37,899 bases of DNA, taken from positions 1 through 37,899 of the forward strand of contig JAHBWQ010000015.1 in the NCBI GenBank assembly GCA_019636915.1, given 5' to 3'. This DNA comes from Nitrospira sp. (GTDB lineage: Bacteria > Nitrospirota > Nitrospiria > Nitrospirales > Nitrospiraceae). The notes below the pieces were generated by a model. It was given only the letters and a program-made list of their open reading frames with translations. It ran no database searches and was not told where the DNA came from. Each line of letters opens with the position of its first letter. Positions within the stretch are counted from its first letter, which is position 1. Position numbers and translations under genes: made by a program. Below are positions 26,136 to 34,568 of the stretch, piece after piece.

Positions 26136-26774
26136 ATGAGGCAGCCCATCTCGCTCCATCCTCCTGTCTGTGGCTAATGGGCGATTTTCAACCCGCCGGG
26201 TCACCAGAAGCTTGCGTACGATTTCTTGGCTGTTGATGGGGAAAAGTCACCGTACAACGGAACCAGCTTGTTCCGCCATATCGTCTCTACCATCACAGTG
26301 GAGTCCACGCTGGCGTGGAACCAACTAGTCCTGGCAGTCATGGAGGGCACCGTGGTCGCCGCGAGCGACGGCTTGCCTGATCGAGACCAGCTCTGCATGG
26401 TAAAGGATCTGGCCCGTCTCACGTGCTTCGGTCCCAAGCCCGTTCCGCCGTTTTCTGCACTCGGTGGAAACTACGTCATTCTGAACTGCGGCGAGATCTT
26501 CCCTCTGTATGCACATCTTCTGAACGGTTCCGTCCTTGCTCGCCCCGGCGACATTGTGCGACCTGGGGATGTACTGGGAAGAGTCGGGAATTCAGGTGCG
26601 TCGCTCCATCCCCATCCCCATCTCTACTTCCAAGTGATGGCTACGCCGGATCCATTTCCCCTGTTCAAAAACTTGGTGCTGTTTGTGTTGAATACGGCAC
26701 AGAAACGTAGGGCTGGTGCATGGCAGACAGTGTGTCAGGAGCCATTGTCCAATGGCGATCACCTGGTGCTTTAG
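26136..26774 (+). pseudogene. Disrupted M23-family metallopeptidase
   Basis: From ATG 26136 the frame reads 13 codons (MRQPISLHPPVCG), hits a TAA at 26175-26177, then continues in frame as WAIFNPPGHQKLAYDFLAVD and on to 26774. NPPGHxKLAxDFLAVD holds the first zinc ligands (His, Asp) of LytM/M23 peptidases. Later NYVILNCG, YAHLLNGSV and GRVGNSGAS are typical of the family. The second ligand motif, normally HLH, reads HLY, next to a small duplication (HPHPHLYFQ). The early stop and the lost His together point to a decayed gene. A shorter product from an internal start such as TTG 26226 would lack the first ligands. Confidence 0.75.
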
Positions 26775-26823
26775 CATGGCCTTGAGGCCCAACTTTTCGA
26801 CCGAACCCAAAGGAAAAGCGCTG

Positions 26824-26904
26824 ATGATTCGTTACGTCCCGATCGCCTGTGCCGAATGCTGCCGTTGGTGCGTCGAGCACAGATATCACATCGTCTCTCA
26901 TTGA
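26824..26904 (+). CDS. Possible Cys-rich 26-residue peptide
   Basis: ATG 26824 follows AAAGGA at eight bases and opens a 26-codon frame, MIRYVPIACAECCRWCVEHR and six more residues. Four cysteines in CAECCRWC could hold zinc. Its stop falls at the edge of the first 100-bp repeat. No homologue is recognised; it may be chance. Confidence 0.2.
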   Translation: MIRYVPIACAECCRWCVEHRYHIVSH

Positions 26905-27000
26905 AACGCCACCAATTGTGGCGTTATGCTCCGAACAGTCGGTGGCGTGTTAGGCGGATAGGGAACGTTGCAGCCGCTTCTTGCCAGGATCGGCTGCAAC
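26901..27000. repeat. 100-bp repeat copy A (attC-like?) with two hairpins
   Basis: This segment matches 28431-28530 at about 66 of 100 positions without gaps (counted by hand). It contains GTTATGC (26923) and GTTAGGC (26949); the latter fits the GTTRRRY core at which integron cassettes join. AACGCCAC-CAATT-GTGGCGTT (26905-26925) is a perfect 8-bp hairpin. A perfect 13-bp inverted repeat begins inside the segment (26964-26976) and ends just beyond it (26991-27003). A clean RYYYAAC partner at the other end is missing, so the attC reading is tentative; the repeat itself is solid. Confidence 0.5.
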
Positions 27001-27042
27001 GTTGATTAGACGCCATATTCTCATCTTGTTGCGGGGATTGAA

Positions 27043-27423
27043 ATGTCGAAATCGACCACAACCTACTGGAACCCGTTGGCTCCCGACCAACGAACCCGCT
27101 GGACTCCGATCAAAGGGTTGGAAGGGATGGCCGAGGAAATCACACTGAGCATCGATCCGGTGACAGGGGAATACACCAGGCTCACTCGTTTCCTGCCGGG
27201 CGCTGATACCTCGGCATTTGGGGGAAAGACCCATGCATATCCGGAGGAGATCTTCATTGTCAGCGGGCGGCTGTACGACCAGGCTTTCGATCGCTGGCTT
27301 GAAGCGGGGGAGTACGCCAGTCGCCCTCCCGGTGAACGGCATGGTCCGTTTAAGACCGATGTCGGATGTGTGGTGCTCGAAGTGTCATTCCCCAGCAGGA
27401 TGGCGGACGGAACGAACAGCTAG
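27043..27423 (+). CDS. ChrR-like cupin protein (126 aa)
   Basis: A single cupin barrel is seen. The first motif lies in GGKTHAYPEEIFIVSGRLYD (His and Glu ligands) and the second in YASRPPGERHGPFKTDVGC (His). This form (H..PEE.fiv.G...D, then RPPGxxHGP) belongs to the ChrR/anti-sigma-type cupin group, which bind zinc or act as stand-alone enzymes; the anti-sigma domain is absent. The ATG at 27043 follows GGGGATTG. It sits between repeats A and B in a probable cassette region. Confidence 0.8.
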   Translation: MSKSTTTYWNPLAPDQRTRWTPIKGLEGMAEEITLSIDPVTGEYTRLTRFLPGADTSAFGGKTHAYPEEIFIVSGRLYDQAFDRWLEAGEYASRPPGERHGPFKTDVGCVVLEVSFPSRMADGTNS

Positions 27424-27498
27424 TGGGGAGGAATACGGGGGGGCTGAACAGGTTGGTCACCGTTCTGAAACTATACTCTGACTCTGATTCAGACCTAA

Positions 27499-28036
<538 letters not shown>

Positions 28037-28042
28037 TAAAGT

Positions 28043-28075
28043 AGTGGTCAGGGGAACTATTTCATTCCTGACCGC
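28043..28075. terminator. Hairpin after the toxin-antitoxin pair
   Basis: AGTGGTCAGG and CCTGACCGCT pair over ten bases (one G-U) around a 14-base loop, seven bases after the antitoxin stop. No T-run follows, so it may be a weak or Rho-assisted terminator. Confidence 0.4.
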
Positions 28076-28181
28076 TATCGATCTTCCAGAACGAAATTGG
28101 CAGCTATGTCGGCAGGCGACTGATCCTTGTTGAGACCTCGAAGGGTTATGAAACGATCAGGCGTACATATCACACGAGGCA

Positions 28182-28397
28182 GCCGTGATGCTGCTACGCT
28201 GTGAGCTTGCGGAAGCATTGCGCAAGTGGATGACTCGCGAAGGATTGACCCAGGCACAGGCGGCCAAGCGTCTCGGTGTAGTTCAACCACGTATCTCCGA
28301 AATTGCGTGCAACAAGGTGGACAAGCTCTCCCTCGACTATCTGGTAGGCCTCTGCGCCAAGGCCGGCCTGACCGTTGCCGTTAAGTTGGCCGCATAG
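28182..28397 (+). CDS. XRE-family helix-turn-helix protein, probably N-terminally truncated
   Basis: About 70 residues hold one lambda-repressor-like domain: ELAEALRKWMTREGLTQAQA, then AKRLGVVQPRISEI and KLSLDYLVGLCAKAGLTV. It resembles HigA2-type antitoxins, which normally begin with about 25 more residues (a SGNVFADLGL-like segment). Upstream of GTG 28182 the frame stays open only to a TGA near 28149, reading NDQAYISHEAAV, so the first part seems lost. No toxin gene adjoins it. There is no clear ribosome site. It may be a stray antitoxin or a relic. Confidence 0.6.
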   Translation, partial: AVMLLRCELAEALRKWMTREGLTQAQAAKRLGVVQPRISEIACNKVDKLSLDYLVGLCAKAGLTVAVKLAA

Positions 28398-28430
28398 TTG
28401 AGTAACGCATTGTGCCTTTATTGATCTTAT

Positions 28431-28530
28431 TTGAAGCGCCAATAGTCATGGCCTTATGCTCGAACCGTTCGATGGTGTGTTAGATGGACGGGACACGGCA
28501 GATCTGGTTCCTACGCGGATCGGCCTAAAC
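28431..28530. repeat. 100-bp repeat copy B (attC-like?)
   Basis: It aligns without gaps to 26901-27000. The most conserved blocks are TTGAAgCGCC at the start, TTATGCT at 28454 and GTGTTAG at 28477-28483; the core GTTAGAT (28479-28485) sits at the same offset as GTTAGGC in copy A. The hairpins of copy A are largely eroded. It lies between the XRE gene and the TIR gene, where a cassette boundary would be expected. Confidence 0.5.
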
Positions 28531-28564
28531 ACTGTTGGTCGTCAACATAGATAAGGGATGTTGC

Positions 28565-29353
28565 ATGAATCAGCTGTCCATCCTGATGGCAAAGCTCGCT
28601 GGTATACGCCAAGCTCTCACTGACGTTATGGAAGAGAACGTAAGCACGAGCTTAAATCAGGGTGAAGTGCGCACGCGAACCAGCTTCCACCCTGAGCTTG
28701 TCGCTCACTACTTCTCGCAGGCTGGCGGGCACCTTGACAAACTAAAAGCACTCCTGCCTGACCTATATGAAGACTTCCAGGTCATCGACATCGAGCCTTC
28801 TGCAAAGATGTTGTCAACATCCAATGGGCCTATCCCAAACCATTTCTCTCGTGCGCAAATCGAACGGTTGATGCGTGATATCGATCAGGTGTTTGAGATA
28901 CGAGCGAACAGCGAGCTGGAACAACCAAAGAGACAGGCACCACAATGTGTGTTTATCAGTCACGGGCATTCTAACGATTGGCGTGTAGTCCAGCCGTTCA
29001 TAGAGAAAGATATTGGACTACCCACAATCGAGTTGGCACAAGAGCCAAATCTTGGACGCACCATCATCGAGAAGCTCATCGACAACGCAGATCGATGTGA
29101 CAGCGCGGTAATCGTTATGACTGGTGATGATATCGCGAGCGAGGATGAGCGGCGAGTGCGAGAAAATGTGATGCACGAAATTGGCTTTTTCCAAGGTCGA
29201 TATGGCAGGAACATGGTGGTTCTTCTGCACGAGGAAGGTGTGAATGTGCCAACGAACCTTTCGGGTGTCGCATACATCCCTTTCCCAAAGGGGAAGATTG
29301 ATGCCGGGTTCCATGTGCTTCAGAGAGAACTCAACGCCCTATACAAGAGATAG
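28565..29353 (+). CDS. TIR-like domain protein (CAP12/PCTIR type), putative defence effector
   Basis: The 262-residue protein ends in a TIR-like nucleotide-binding domain (about residues 128-255). It starts with CVFISHGHSNDWRVVQPFIE and has ELAQEPNLGRTIIEKL, AVIVMTGDD and ENVMHEIGFFQGRYG. E205 in HEIGFF stands where TIR NADases carry the catalytic Glu. The first 125 residues are helical and match no sensor I know; no membrane helix or STING domain is present. Related domains act as NAD-degrading effectors in phage defence, so that role is inferred. ATG 28565 follows AAGGGA. The GC content looks lower than in flanking hyp genes. It lies between repeat B and an attC-like site. Confidence 0.8.
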   Translation: MNQLSILMAKLAGIRQALTDVMEENVSTSLNQGEVRTRTSFHPELVAHYFSQAGGHLDKLKALLPDLYEDFQVIDIEPSAKMLSTSNGPIPNHFSRAQIERLMRDIDQVFEIRANSELEQPKRQAPQCVFISHGHSNDWRVVQPFIEKDIGLPTIELAQEPNLGRTIIEKLIDNADRCDSAVIVMTGDDIASEDERRVRENVMHEIGFFQGRYGRNMVVLLHEEGVNVPTNLSGVAYIPFPKGKIDAGFHVLQRELNALYKR

Positions 29354-29363
29354 TGTGAAGAAC

Positions 29364-29427
29364 GCCCAGCAAGATGTTCAACCTGATCGCACGTGAAACT
29401 CGCTCAGGGTTGACAGCAACGTTGGGC
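29364..29427. repeat. attC-like recombination site
   Basis: The 64-bp element begins GCCCAGC (29364-29370) and ends GTTGGGC (29421-29427), nearly complementary as in the R'' and R' boxes of integron attC sites. Inside, TCAACCTGA (29378-29386) pairs with TCAGGGTTGA (29404-29413), leaving one unpaired base, as expected of the L boxes with an extrahelical base. It starts 11 bases after the TIR gene stop, the normal place for attC in a cassette. No integrase gene is in the window. Confidence 0.6.
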
Positions 29428-29445
29428 ATCCATCAGGAGGCTTAA

Positions 29446-29814
29446 ATGGTGTGCTCATTCCTCTTACTAATCGGACTCAGTGTTAGCCTGGCTTCCTCGG
29501 CTGGGGCTCAAGACTACTCGTTGACTGGAAACGATTTTCTGCGGCGATGCGATGGCCCATTCTCAAACGAGGTTGAGAAGCTCGGGTACGCGAGCTTTTG
29601 CACTGGTTATCTACAAGGCTTCCAACAAATGCAACATATCGTTGTAGGAATGCGGAATGTCCAACCGCTTTACTGTGAGCCAACACAGTCTGGCAACTAT
29701 GAGCAACTTGAACGCATTGTTGTTAAATGGCTCAAAAACAACCCCGAACAATTGCATCGCGACGCACGTTTGCTAGTCACCAAGGCACTGATGGAAGCTT
29801 TCCCGTGCCGTTGA
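29446..29814 (+). CDS. Secreted Rap1a/Tai-like protein (122 aa)
   Basis: A signal peptide (MVCSFLLLIGLSVSLASSAG then AQ) precedes a mature helical domain of about 100 residues with paired cysteines. LRRCDGP, FCTGYLQGFQQMQ, LYCEPTQSGNYEQLERIVVK and LMEAFPCR follow the pattern of the Rap1a/Tai family (C..GYL.G....C.P.....Q....V..wl...P...h..a......al...fPC). Members act as periplasmic immunity proteins against type VI amidases, though many are orphans. AGGAGG precedes the ATG by six bases, directly after the attC-like site. No effector partner adjoins it. Confidence 0.7.
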   Translation: MVCSFLLLIGLSVSLASSAGAQDYSLTGNDFLRRCDGPFSNEVEKLGYASFCTGYLQGFQQMQHIVVGMRNVQPLYCEPTQSGNYEQLERIVVKWLKNNPEQLHRDARLLVTKALMEAFPCR

Positions 29815-29893
29815 TTTCTATGTCCAGTCCGGCTGAGCTTGCATGTTGAGATAGTGACCAATCCACGTGACAGAGTAGACGGAGATCACAGTC

Positions 29894-31003
29894 ATGAAGT
29901 ACGTGGATGAATTTCGCGATCGCGCGGTGGCGGCGGCACTGACGGAGCGGATCAAGCAGACGGTGCGTCGGCCATGGACGATCATGGAGGTCTGTGGAGG
30001 ACAGACGCACTCAATCGTACGGTTCGGCCTCGATAGCCTGTTTCCGAAAAATCTGGAACTTGTTCATGGACCAGGTTGCCCGGTCTGTGTAACTTCCGTA
30101 TCGCTGATCGATCAGGCTGTCTGCCTCGCCTCCTTGCCAAACGTGATCTTCTGCTCCTTTGGAGACATGCTGCGCGTGCCCGGTTCTCGTGGGGATCTGT
30201 TCGGCGTGAAGGCGGCGAGCGGAGATGTGCGGATTATCTATTCGCCGTTGGATGCACTGGAACTAGCTCGAAAGCATCTCGATCGCGAAGTCGTCTGTTT
30301 CGCGGTGGGATTTGAAACCACCGCTCCGGCCTGGGCCATGGCGGTTACGCAAGCGAAACAATTGGGAGTCACGAACTTCAGTCTGCTGATTGCCCATGTG
30401 CTGGTACCTCCGGCAATGGAGGCCATCCTGTCGTCACCCCAGAATCGAATTCAGGGGTTTCTCGCCGCCGGCCATGTCTGTACCGTGATGGGCTATGAGG
30501 AGTACGAGACCATTGTTCAACGGTATCGAGTCCCGATTGTCGTGACTGGATTCGAGCCGCTGGATGTGCTCGAGGGCGTTGCGATGCTGGTCAGTCAATT
30601 GGAAGAGGGGCGAGTTGAAGTCGAAAATCAGTACGTGCGATCCGTCAGCCGGGAAGGGAATCGACCAGCGAGAACTCTCGTCGACGAGGTCTTTGAACCG
30701 GCGCCGCGAATTTGGCGTGGCATCGGCGAGATTCCAGCGAGTGGCCTACGCCTCAAATCTGCCTACGGTGCCTATGACGCCGAGGTGAAGTTTCAACGTG
30801 AACTTGCGCAGCTGTCAGTAGGTATTGAAGATCCCGAATGCCAGAGTGGGTTGGTCCTCAAAGGATTACTCAAACCAATGGATTGTTCAGCTTTTGGCAC
30901 CCGTTGCACGCCGGAGCGACCATTGGGCGCACCGATGGTGTCGAGTGAAGGGTCTTGCGCAGCGTACTATCGGTATCGGGGCCACGTAAAATGTGAAAAG
31001 TGA
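29894..31003 (+). CDS. hypD: Hydrogenase maturation protein HypD
   Basis: HypD holds the Fe(CN)2CO precursor together with HypC. The 369-residue protein has all key segments: [15 protein letters not shown] near residue 32-46, [22 protein letters not shown], and the C-terminal [4Fe-4S] region with [16 protein letters not shown] and EGSCAAYY. It is complete and of normal length. The last residues (HVKCEK) come from repeat-like DNA that continues past the stop. A GGAG site lies upstream of ATG 29894. It is cut off from hypC by the accessory region but followed by hypE. Confidence 0.95.
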   Translation: MKYVDEFRDRAVAAALTERIKQTVRRPWTIMEVCGGQTHSIVRFGLDSLFPKNLELVHGPGCPVCVTSVSLIDQAVCLASLPNVIFCSFGDMLRVPGSRGDLFGVKAASGDVRIIYSPLDALELARKHLDREVVCFAVGFETTAPAWAMAVTQAKQLGVTNFSLLIAHVLVPPAMEAILSSPQNRIQGFLAAGHVCTVMGYEEYETIVQRYRVPIVVTGFEPLDVLEGVAMLVSQLEEGRVEVENQYVRSVSREGNRPARTLVDEVFEPAPRIWRGIGEIPASGLRLKSAYGAYDAEVKFQRELAQLSVGIEDPECQSGLVLKGLLKPMDCSAFGTRCTPERPLGAPMVSSEGSCAAYYRYRGHVKCEK

Positions 31004-31195
31004 GAAGTGAAAGGTAAGGCGTGGTGTTTGTTAGGATCAGAGCATATGGCGTATGGCTTATGGTAGAGGCAGGAAAAGCAAATCATCGATGGGATAACAT
31101 CCCGGTCTGATCTCGCACTATAGGACATAAGCTATAGGCTCTTTTTACGCTGACTACGTGCTATACGCCATCAGCTATATGCTCTGTTCTTCAGG
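30993..31195. repeat. Heptad-type repeats between hypD and hypE
   Basis: Three blocks are seen. GTGAAAA, GTGAGAA, GTGAAAG and GTAAGGC (30993-31020) cover the end of hypD. TATGG recurs at 31045, 31052 and 31059. On the right, CTATAGG recurs at 31118 and 31132, then GCTATAC, GCCATCA, GCTATAT and GCTCTGT at 31160-31187. CAGAGCATAT (about 31039-31048) is complementary to ATATGCTCTG (31177-31186), so the outer ends can pair. No gene fits in this gap. Confidence 0.55.
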
Positions 31196-31208
31196 CGAGA
31201 TACCAACC

Positions 31209-32261
31209 ATGAACAACAAACCATTTGAGCCGACTTGCCCGTTGCCGATCTCCGCCAAGAATACAGTGCAGCTCGCCCATGGTGGCGGTGGGAGACTCAT
31301 GCAGGAGCTGATTCAAGATGTCTTCGTGCGGGCCTTTCACAATCCCCTGCTGGATTCTCTACACGATGGAGCGACCTGGCCGGTCGAGAAGGGCACGCTT
31401 GCCTTCACCACCGATTCCTACGTGGTGCGCCCGCTGTTCTTTCCAGGAGGCGACATCGGAAGTTTAGCTGTGAACGGTACGATCAATGATCTCGCCATGT
31501 GCGGTGCCAAGCCGCTCTATCTGAGCGCGGGATTCATCTTGGAAGAAGGGATGAGTCTGGACGTGTTGCAGCGAGTGGTGCACTCCATGGCTGAGGCTGC
31601 GCGAGCGGCAGGGGTATCGATCGTCACGGGTGATACGAAGGTCGTGGATCGCGGCAAGGGAGACGGCATCTTCATCAATACGTCCGGTGTTGGTCTGGTG
31701 CCGAACGGTGTTCGCGTCTTGCCGACGTTGATTCAGCCGGGCGATGCCATTCTTGTAAGCGGCGATCTTGGCTCCCACGGCGTGGCGGTGCTCAGTGTGC
31801 GGGAAGGCCTGACGTTCGACGGGAATGTTGAGAGTGATTCGGCGCCGTTGCATCGCATCGTGGCCGATTTGATCGACAGTGGGATCGAGATCCATTGCCT
31901 CCGCGATCTCACCCGAGGCGGACTTGCGAGTGTGCTGAATGAACTGGCCGCAGCGGCGAAGGTCGGTACGATGGTGGAAGAGCTTGCCATTCCGGTGAGC
32001 GAGCCGGTGCGTGGAGCCTGTGAGCTCTTAGGACTCGACCCACTCTATGTGGCGAATGAAGGACGATTCGTCGCGATGGTGCCTGTACCGCAGGCCGAGG
32101 CCGCGCTTGCCGTGATGCAGCGACATAAGGCGGCAAATCAGGCAGCTCAGATCGGCATCGTAACGGACCGTGAGCCTTCCATGGTCATCTTACGGACGGT
32201 TGTTGGCACCCATCGTGTGCTCGACCTCCTATCAGGCGAGCAACTCCCGCGGATCTGCTGA
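31209..32261 (+). CDS. hypE: Hydrogenase maturation protein HypE
   Basis: HypE dehydrates the carbamoyl group made by HypF into cyanide. The PurM-like ATPase shows [62 protein letters not shown] and the essential C-terminal Cys in PRIC. ATG 31209 gives 350 residues, the standard length. The open frame to 31158 runs into the intergenic repeat. The ribosome site is weak, and the repeat hairpin upstream may affect expression. Confidence 0.95.
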   Translation: MNNKPFEPTCPLPISAKNTVQLAHGGGGRLMQELIQDVFVRAFHNPLLDSLHDGATWPVEKGTLAFTTDSYVVRPLFFPGGDIGSLAVNGTINDLAMCGAKPLYLSAGFILEEGMSLDVLQRVVHSMAEAARAAGVSIVTGDTKVVDRGKGDGIFINTSGVGLVPNGVRVLPTLIQPGDAILVSGDLGSHGVAVLSVREGLTFDGNVESDSAPLHRIVADLIDSGIEIHCLRDLTRGGLASVLNELAAAAKVGTMVEELAIPVSEPVRGACELLGLDPLYVANEGRFVAMVPVPQAEAALAVMQRHKAANQAAQIGIVTDREPSMVILRTVVGTHRVLDLLSGEQLPRIC

Positions 32262-32352
32262 TCGATTCTTTCTGGTTCTACCTTTCCTACCGGCCTCCGT
32301 TATTGTCGCCACGCTTCCCAAGCATCGATCTCCGGACTTTCAGTTCCCGCTG

Positions 32353-32371
32353 CTGTAGCATTCTGCGACAG
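32353..32371. promoter_or_regulatory. Enhancer-like palindrome upstream of cytochrome c gene
   Basis: CTGTAGCATTCTGCGACAG is a 19-bp palindrome with one mismatched pair, fitting CTGTnGCAnnnTGCnACAG. It is centred about 146 bases upstream of the -12 element at 32508, a normal distance for a sigma-54 activator. A copy identical at 16 of 19 positions lies at 35588. Confidence 0.55.
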
Positions 32372-32494
32372 CGGGCAGAAGGTTTCTGAGAAATTTTCCC
32401 CACTCTCGAAGTGCACGAGGGCCTTCGGTTCGAAGAAACCCCGTGCTTTCAACTGGTTCAAACTAGGCTGCGACCTCACTATGGCTCGTTTCAA

Positions 32495-32509
32495 TGGCAC
32501 GATGGTTGC
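32495..32509 (+). promoter_or_regulatory. Sigma-54 (-24/-12) promoter of the cytochrome c operon
   Basis: TGGCACGATGGTTGC matches the consensus TGGCACG-N4-TTGC at every fixed position. Transcription would start near 32521, 25 bases before the ATG at 32546. This is the strongest promoter match in the window. Confidence 0.8.
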
Positions 32510-32545
32510 CCTTCATTCTCCTCGTATGATGGGAGGGGGAGGCTG

Positions 32546-32944
32546 ATGTTCTCACGGGCTGTCCTATTATGTCTGTTCCTTGTTCTGTCATGTCTCCCTG
32601 TTGCGGATGCCGATGCTGAGCAGAAGAGTAGTGAGAAGGCGCTCCGTGAACATTACGACTTGCAGGAGGGGAAGCGTCTCTATGGAGAGTATTGCCGGTT
32701 TTGCCATGGAGAACAGGGAAAAGGTCACGCATTCAATGTCACCCCGCCACCAGCAGACCTCACGAGCCCCGCAGTCCAGCGGAAGTCCGATATCGAGCTG
32801 GCCCAGACGATTCACGAGGGTGAACGGGGCACCGCGATGGGGTCGTGGAAATGGGCATTATCGAAGGAAGAAAAGCAGTATGTCCTGCTCTATATCCGCT
32901 GGTTGGCTCAATCAAGCCAACAAGTTCCAGCTCAGTCACCGTAA
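32546..32944 (+). CDS. Periplasmic monohaem c-type cytochrome
   Basis: The 132-residue protein has a signal peptide (MFSRAVLLCLFLVLSCLPVA, then DADA). Mature residues carry one haem site, CRFCH at 50-54 within GEYCRFCHGEQGKG. The sixth ligand is probably M98 in GTAMGSWKWALS, placing it in the class I cytochrome c/cbb3-type c family. ATG 32546 follows GGGAGG; the longer frame from 32411 would precede the signal peptide and cross the sigma-54 promoter. It leads an operon with a 42-residue ORF and a double UspA gene. Confidence 0.9.
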   Translation: MFSRAVLLCLFLVLSCLPVADADAEQKSSEKALREHYDLQEGKRLYGEYCRFCHGEQGKGHAFNVTPPPADLTSPAVQRKSDIELAQTIHEGERGTAMGSWKWALSKEEKQYVLLYIRWLAQSSQQVPAQSP

Positions 32945-32971
32945 CGATCTCTTGGGAGGAGAGACGCAGCA

Positions 32972-33100
32972 GTGGCAATGACCAATGAGGAAACGCGGAA
33001 GGCAATCATTCGGCGGAGGGATCTTCAAGCAGTGCCGACAGCCGTCGGTGATGTCTGCATGACGAAGCAGCAGGTCCTATTGTTTGGAGGAGTGACATGA
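32972..33100 (+). CDS. Small ORF (42 aa) coupled to the UspA gene
   Basis: A GTG at 32972 stands seven bases after GGGAGGAGAG and opens 42 codons (MAMTNEETRKAIIRRRDLQA, then VPTAVGDV). Its TGA overlaps the UspA ATG as ATGA, a pattern of translational coupling. The peptide is basic and helical, with no known family. It lies between the cytochrome and UspA genes under the same sigma-54 promoter. The good ribosome site and the overlap favour a real gene. Confidence 0.5.
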   Translation: MAMTNEETRKAIIRRRDLQAVPTAVGDVCMTKQQVLLFGGVT

Positions 33101-33948
33101 CAATGAAGATTGTGGTGGGGATCGATGGGTCGAAATATTCCGAATGGGCACTGGATTGGGTGGGGAAGATTCCCTTGCGGTCTGCCCCTCGGGTAACGGC
33201 GATCCATTCCGTCGATCTCAATTCCGCCCGGGTACCGGCTCTCACCTATCCATCCGTCAGCGGGTATGAACCTGATATCGGGGAGGCGATTCATCTGTTG
33301 GAAAGCCGAGCACAGCAGGTGGAACTCGGCACGAAGAAACGGATGACTGAGTTGAGATTGACCGGTTCCGTCCGCGTGGAACAAGGACCGATCGCACAGG
33401 CGCTGTTGAAGCATGCAGGAAATACCGCGCTGATTGTGGTGGGGAGTCGAGGCTTGGACGCCCTTGACCGGCTCATGTTGGGGAGTGTGTCGACCGCCGT
33501 GACGCTCCATGCCACGACTCCGGTCCTGATCGTCAAGGAGCCGCCTCACACTCCTCGGCGGATCTTGTTTGCAACAGACGGATCTGCCTCATCAGGGAAG
33601 GCTCTTCAGTTTCTGCTCAAACGATTCACGGCTACGGCCGACGGCAAGCCCCTTGTGATTCTCTTGGTGCATGTCATGCCGTTCTTGCGGTATACGGCGG
33701 TGAAAGAGGCGGGAGAACAGTTGCTGGCTCAGGAGGCCGCCAAACTGGAAAAGGTCGGGTACCGGGTCAGGCAATTCCCCCGGGTCGGACCGGCGGCAGA
33801 AGAAATCATGAAGATCGTGAATCTTGAACAGCCGGATTTGATTGTGACAGGTGCAAAAGGGCGGAGTGCCGTCGCGCGCTTCCTTCAGGGCAGCGTCTCG
33901 TTGAAACTCGTCCAGCAACCAGCTTGCTCAGTTCTTGTCGTCAGATAA
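33097..33948 (+). CDS. Tandem universal stress protein (UspA family)
   Basis: Two Usp domains fill the 283 residues (about 1-147 and 152-283). Each has an ATP-binding signature: GSRGLDALDRLMLGSVS in the first and GAKGRSAVARFLQGSVS in the second, with the N-terminal Asp motifs GIDGSKYSEWALDW and FATDGSASSGKAL. It is cytoplasmic and probably binds ATP. GGAGGAG precedes the ATG. Control by the sigma-54 promoter at 32495 fits a response to low oxygen or starvation, which is inferred. Confidence 0.92.
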   Translation: MTMKIVVGIDGSKYSEWALDWVGKIPLRSAPRVTAIHSVDLNSARVPALTYPSVSGYEPDIGEAIHLLESRAQQVELGTKKRMTELRLTGSVRVEQGPIAQALLKHAGNTALIVVGSRGLDALDRLMLGSVSTAVTLHATTPVLIVKEPPHTPRRILFATDGSASSGKALQFLLKRFTATADGKPLVILLVHVMPFLRYTAVKEAGEQLLAQEAAKLEKVGYRVRQFPRVGPAAEEIMKIVNLEQPDLIVTGAKGRSAVARFLQGSVSLKLVQQPACSVLVVR

Positions 33949-33983
33949 GCTGGGCAGGCTGTTCGTGCACACCAACACCCTGA

Positions 33984-34022
33984 GATGATGTGCTCGTTCC
34001 GGTACGGAACGCGCACATCATC
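33984..34022. terminator. Long hairpin after the UspA gene
   Basis: GATGATGTGCTCGTTCCG is followed by GTA and its near-complete complement ending ACATCATC; 17 of 18 pairs match. No strong T-run follows, so it may be a transcript-stabilising end or a two-way barrier between this operon and the converging peptide gene. Confidence 0.55.
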
Positions 34023-34158
34023 AGTCTTCGGATTTCAGCCGACCCAAGATCGTCTCTACACCTGGCCACACCCCGAAAAAGGAACGCCTCACCCGCCGTC
34101 CCAAGACGGCTGCACAAAGTGTTGGACAGTTCCCCTGAGATAACCAGGATGCGAGCAG

Positions 34159-34242
34159 CTATGCCCCTTTCTTGTAGACGATCAGACCTCCGAAAAAGAG
34201 GACGAGCATGACGACGATGAACATCAAGAGACTGCTATCCAT
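34159..34242 (-). CDS. 27-residue single-span membrane peptide
   Basis: ATG 34242 has AAGGAGGAG directly upstream, one of the best ribosome sites in the window. The peptide MDSSLLMFIVVMLVLFFGG plus LIVYKKGA is almost wholly one membrane helix with two Lys at the C-terminal end, suggesting the N-terminus faces out. Such peptides often modulate a larger membrane complex. No partner gene adjoins it on this strand. No family is recognised. Confidence 0.55.
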   Translation of the reverse strand: MDSSLLMFIVVMLVLFFGGLIVYKKGA

Positions 34243-34568
34243 AACTCCTCCTTTTGAATAAATAAAATCCAAGATTCCCTCAAACGCATACGACATCCGC
34301 GATCTTGTTTGGCTGTGGATTTCAGAGTCATCATTCTGTTGCAAACTCGCCCCACCACACACAGAACCCCATTCGCCCGTATGACGATACAGCAACTCTT
34401 ATGCGCGTCTGAAAATCACGTAAAGATAGAAGAGATGGACCCAGGGAGCTGAGATGGCATGGGGTGATGGGGAGAATTTCCTCAGAGCTGTCTAGTCTCT
34501 TGCACACATGGCAGTCTTTGATGGCAGCCGATCACTGAAGTGTCATGAGGATTTTAGCAGGTGAGAAA
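34243..34568. other. Gap without a recognised gene
   Basis: The stretch holds the leader of the membrane peptide and the region after the reductase gene. A half-site CTGTTGCA at 34336-34343 echoes the palindrome at 35588, but its other half is missing and no -24/-12 promoter with correct spacing was found. Nothing else is supported. Confidence 0.3.

Noticed and set aside
28075..28290. Minus-strand frame ending IAANFVLEDR, opposite the XRE gene
   Set aside because: No ribosome site or family match; overlaps the better-supported XRE domain.
34336..34343. CTGTTGCA as a third full copy of the sigma-54-linked palindrome
   Set aside because: Only the left half matches, and no promoter with GG-N10-GC spacing lies downstream on the minus strand.
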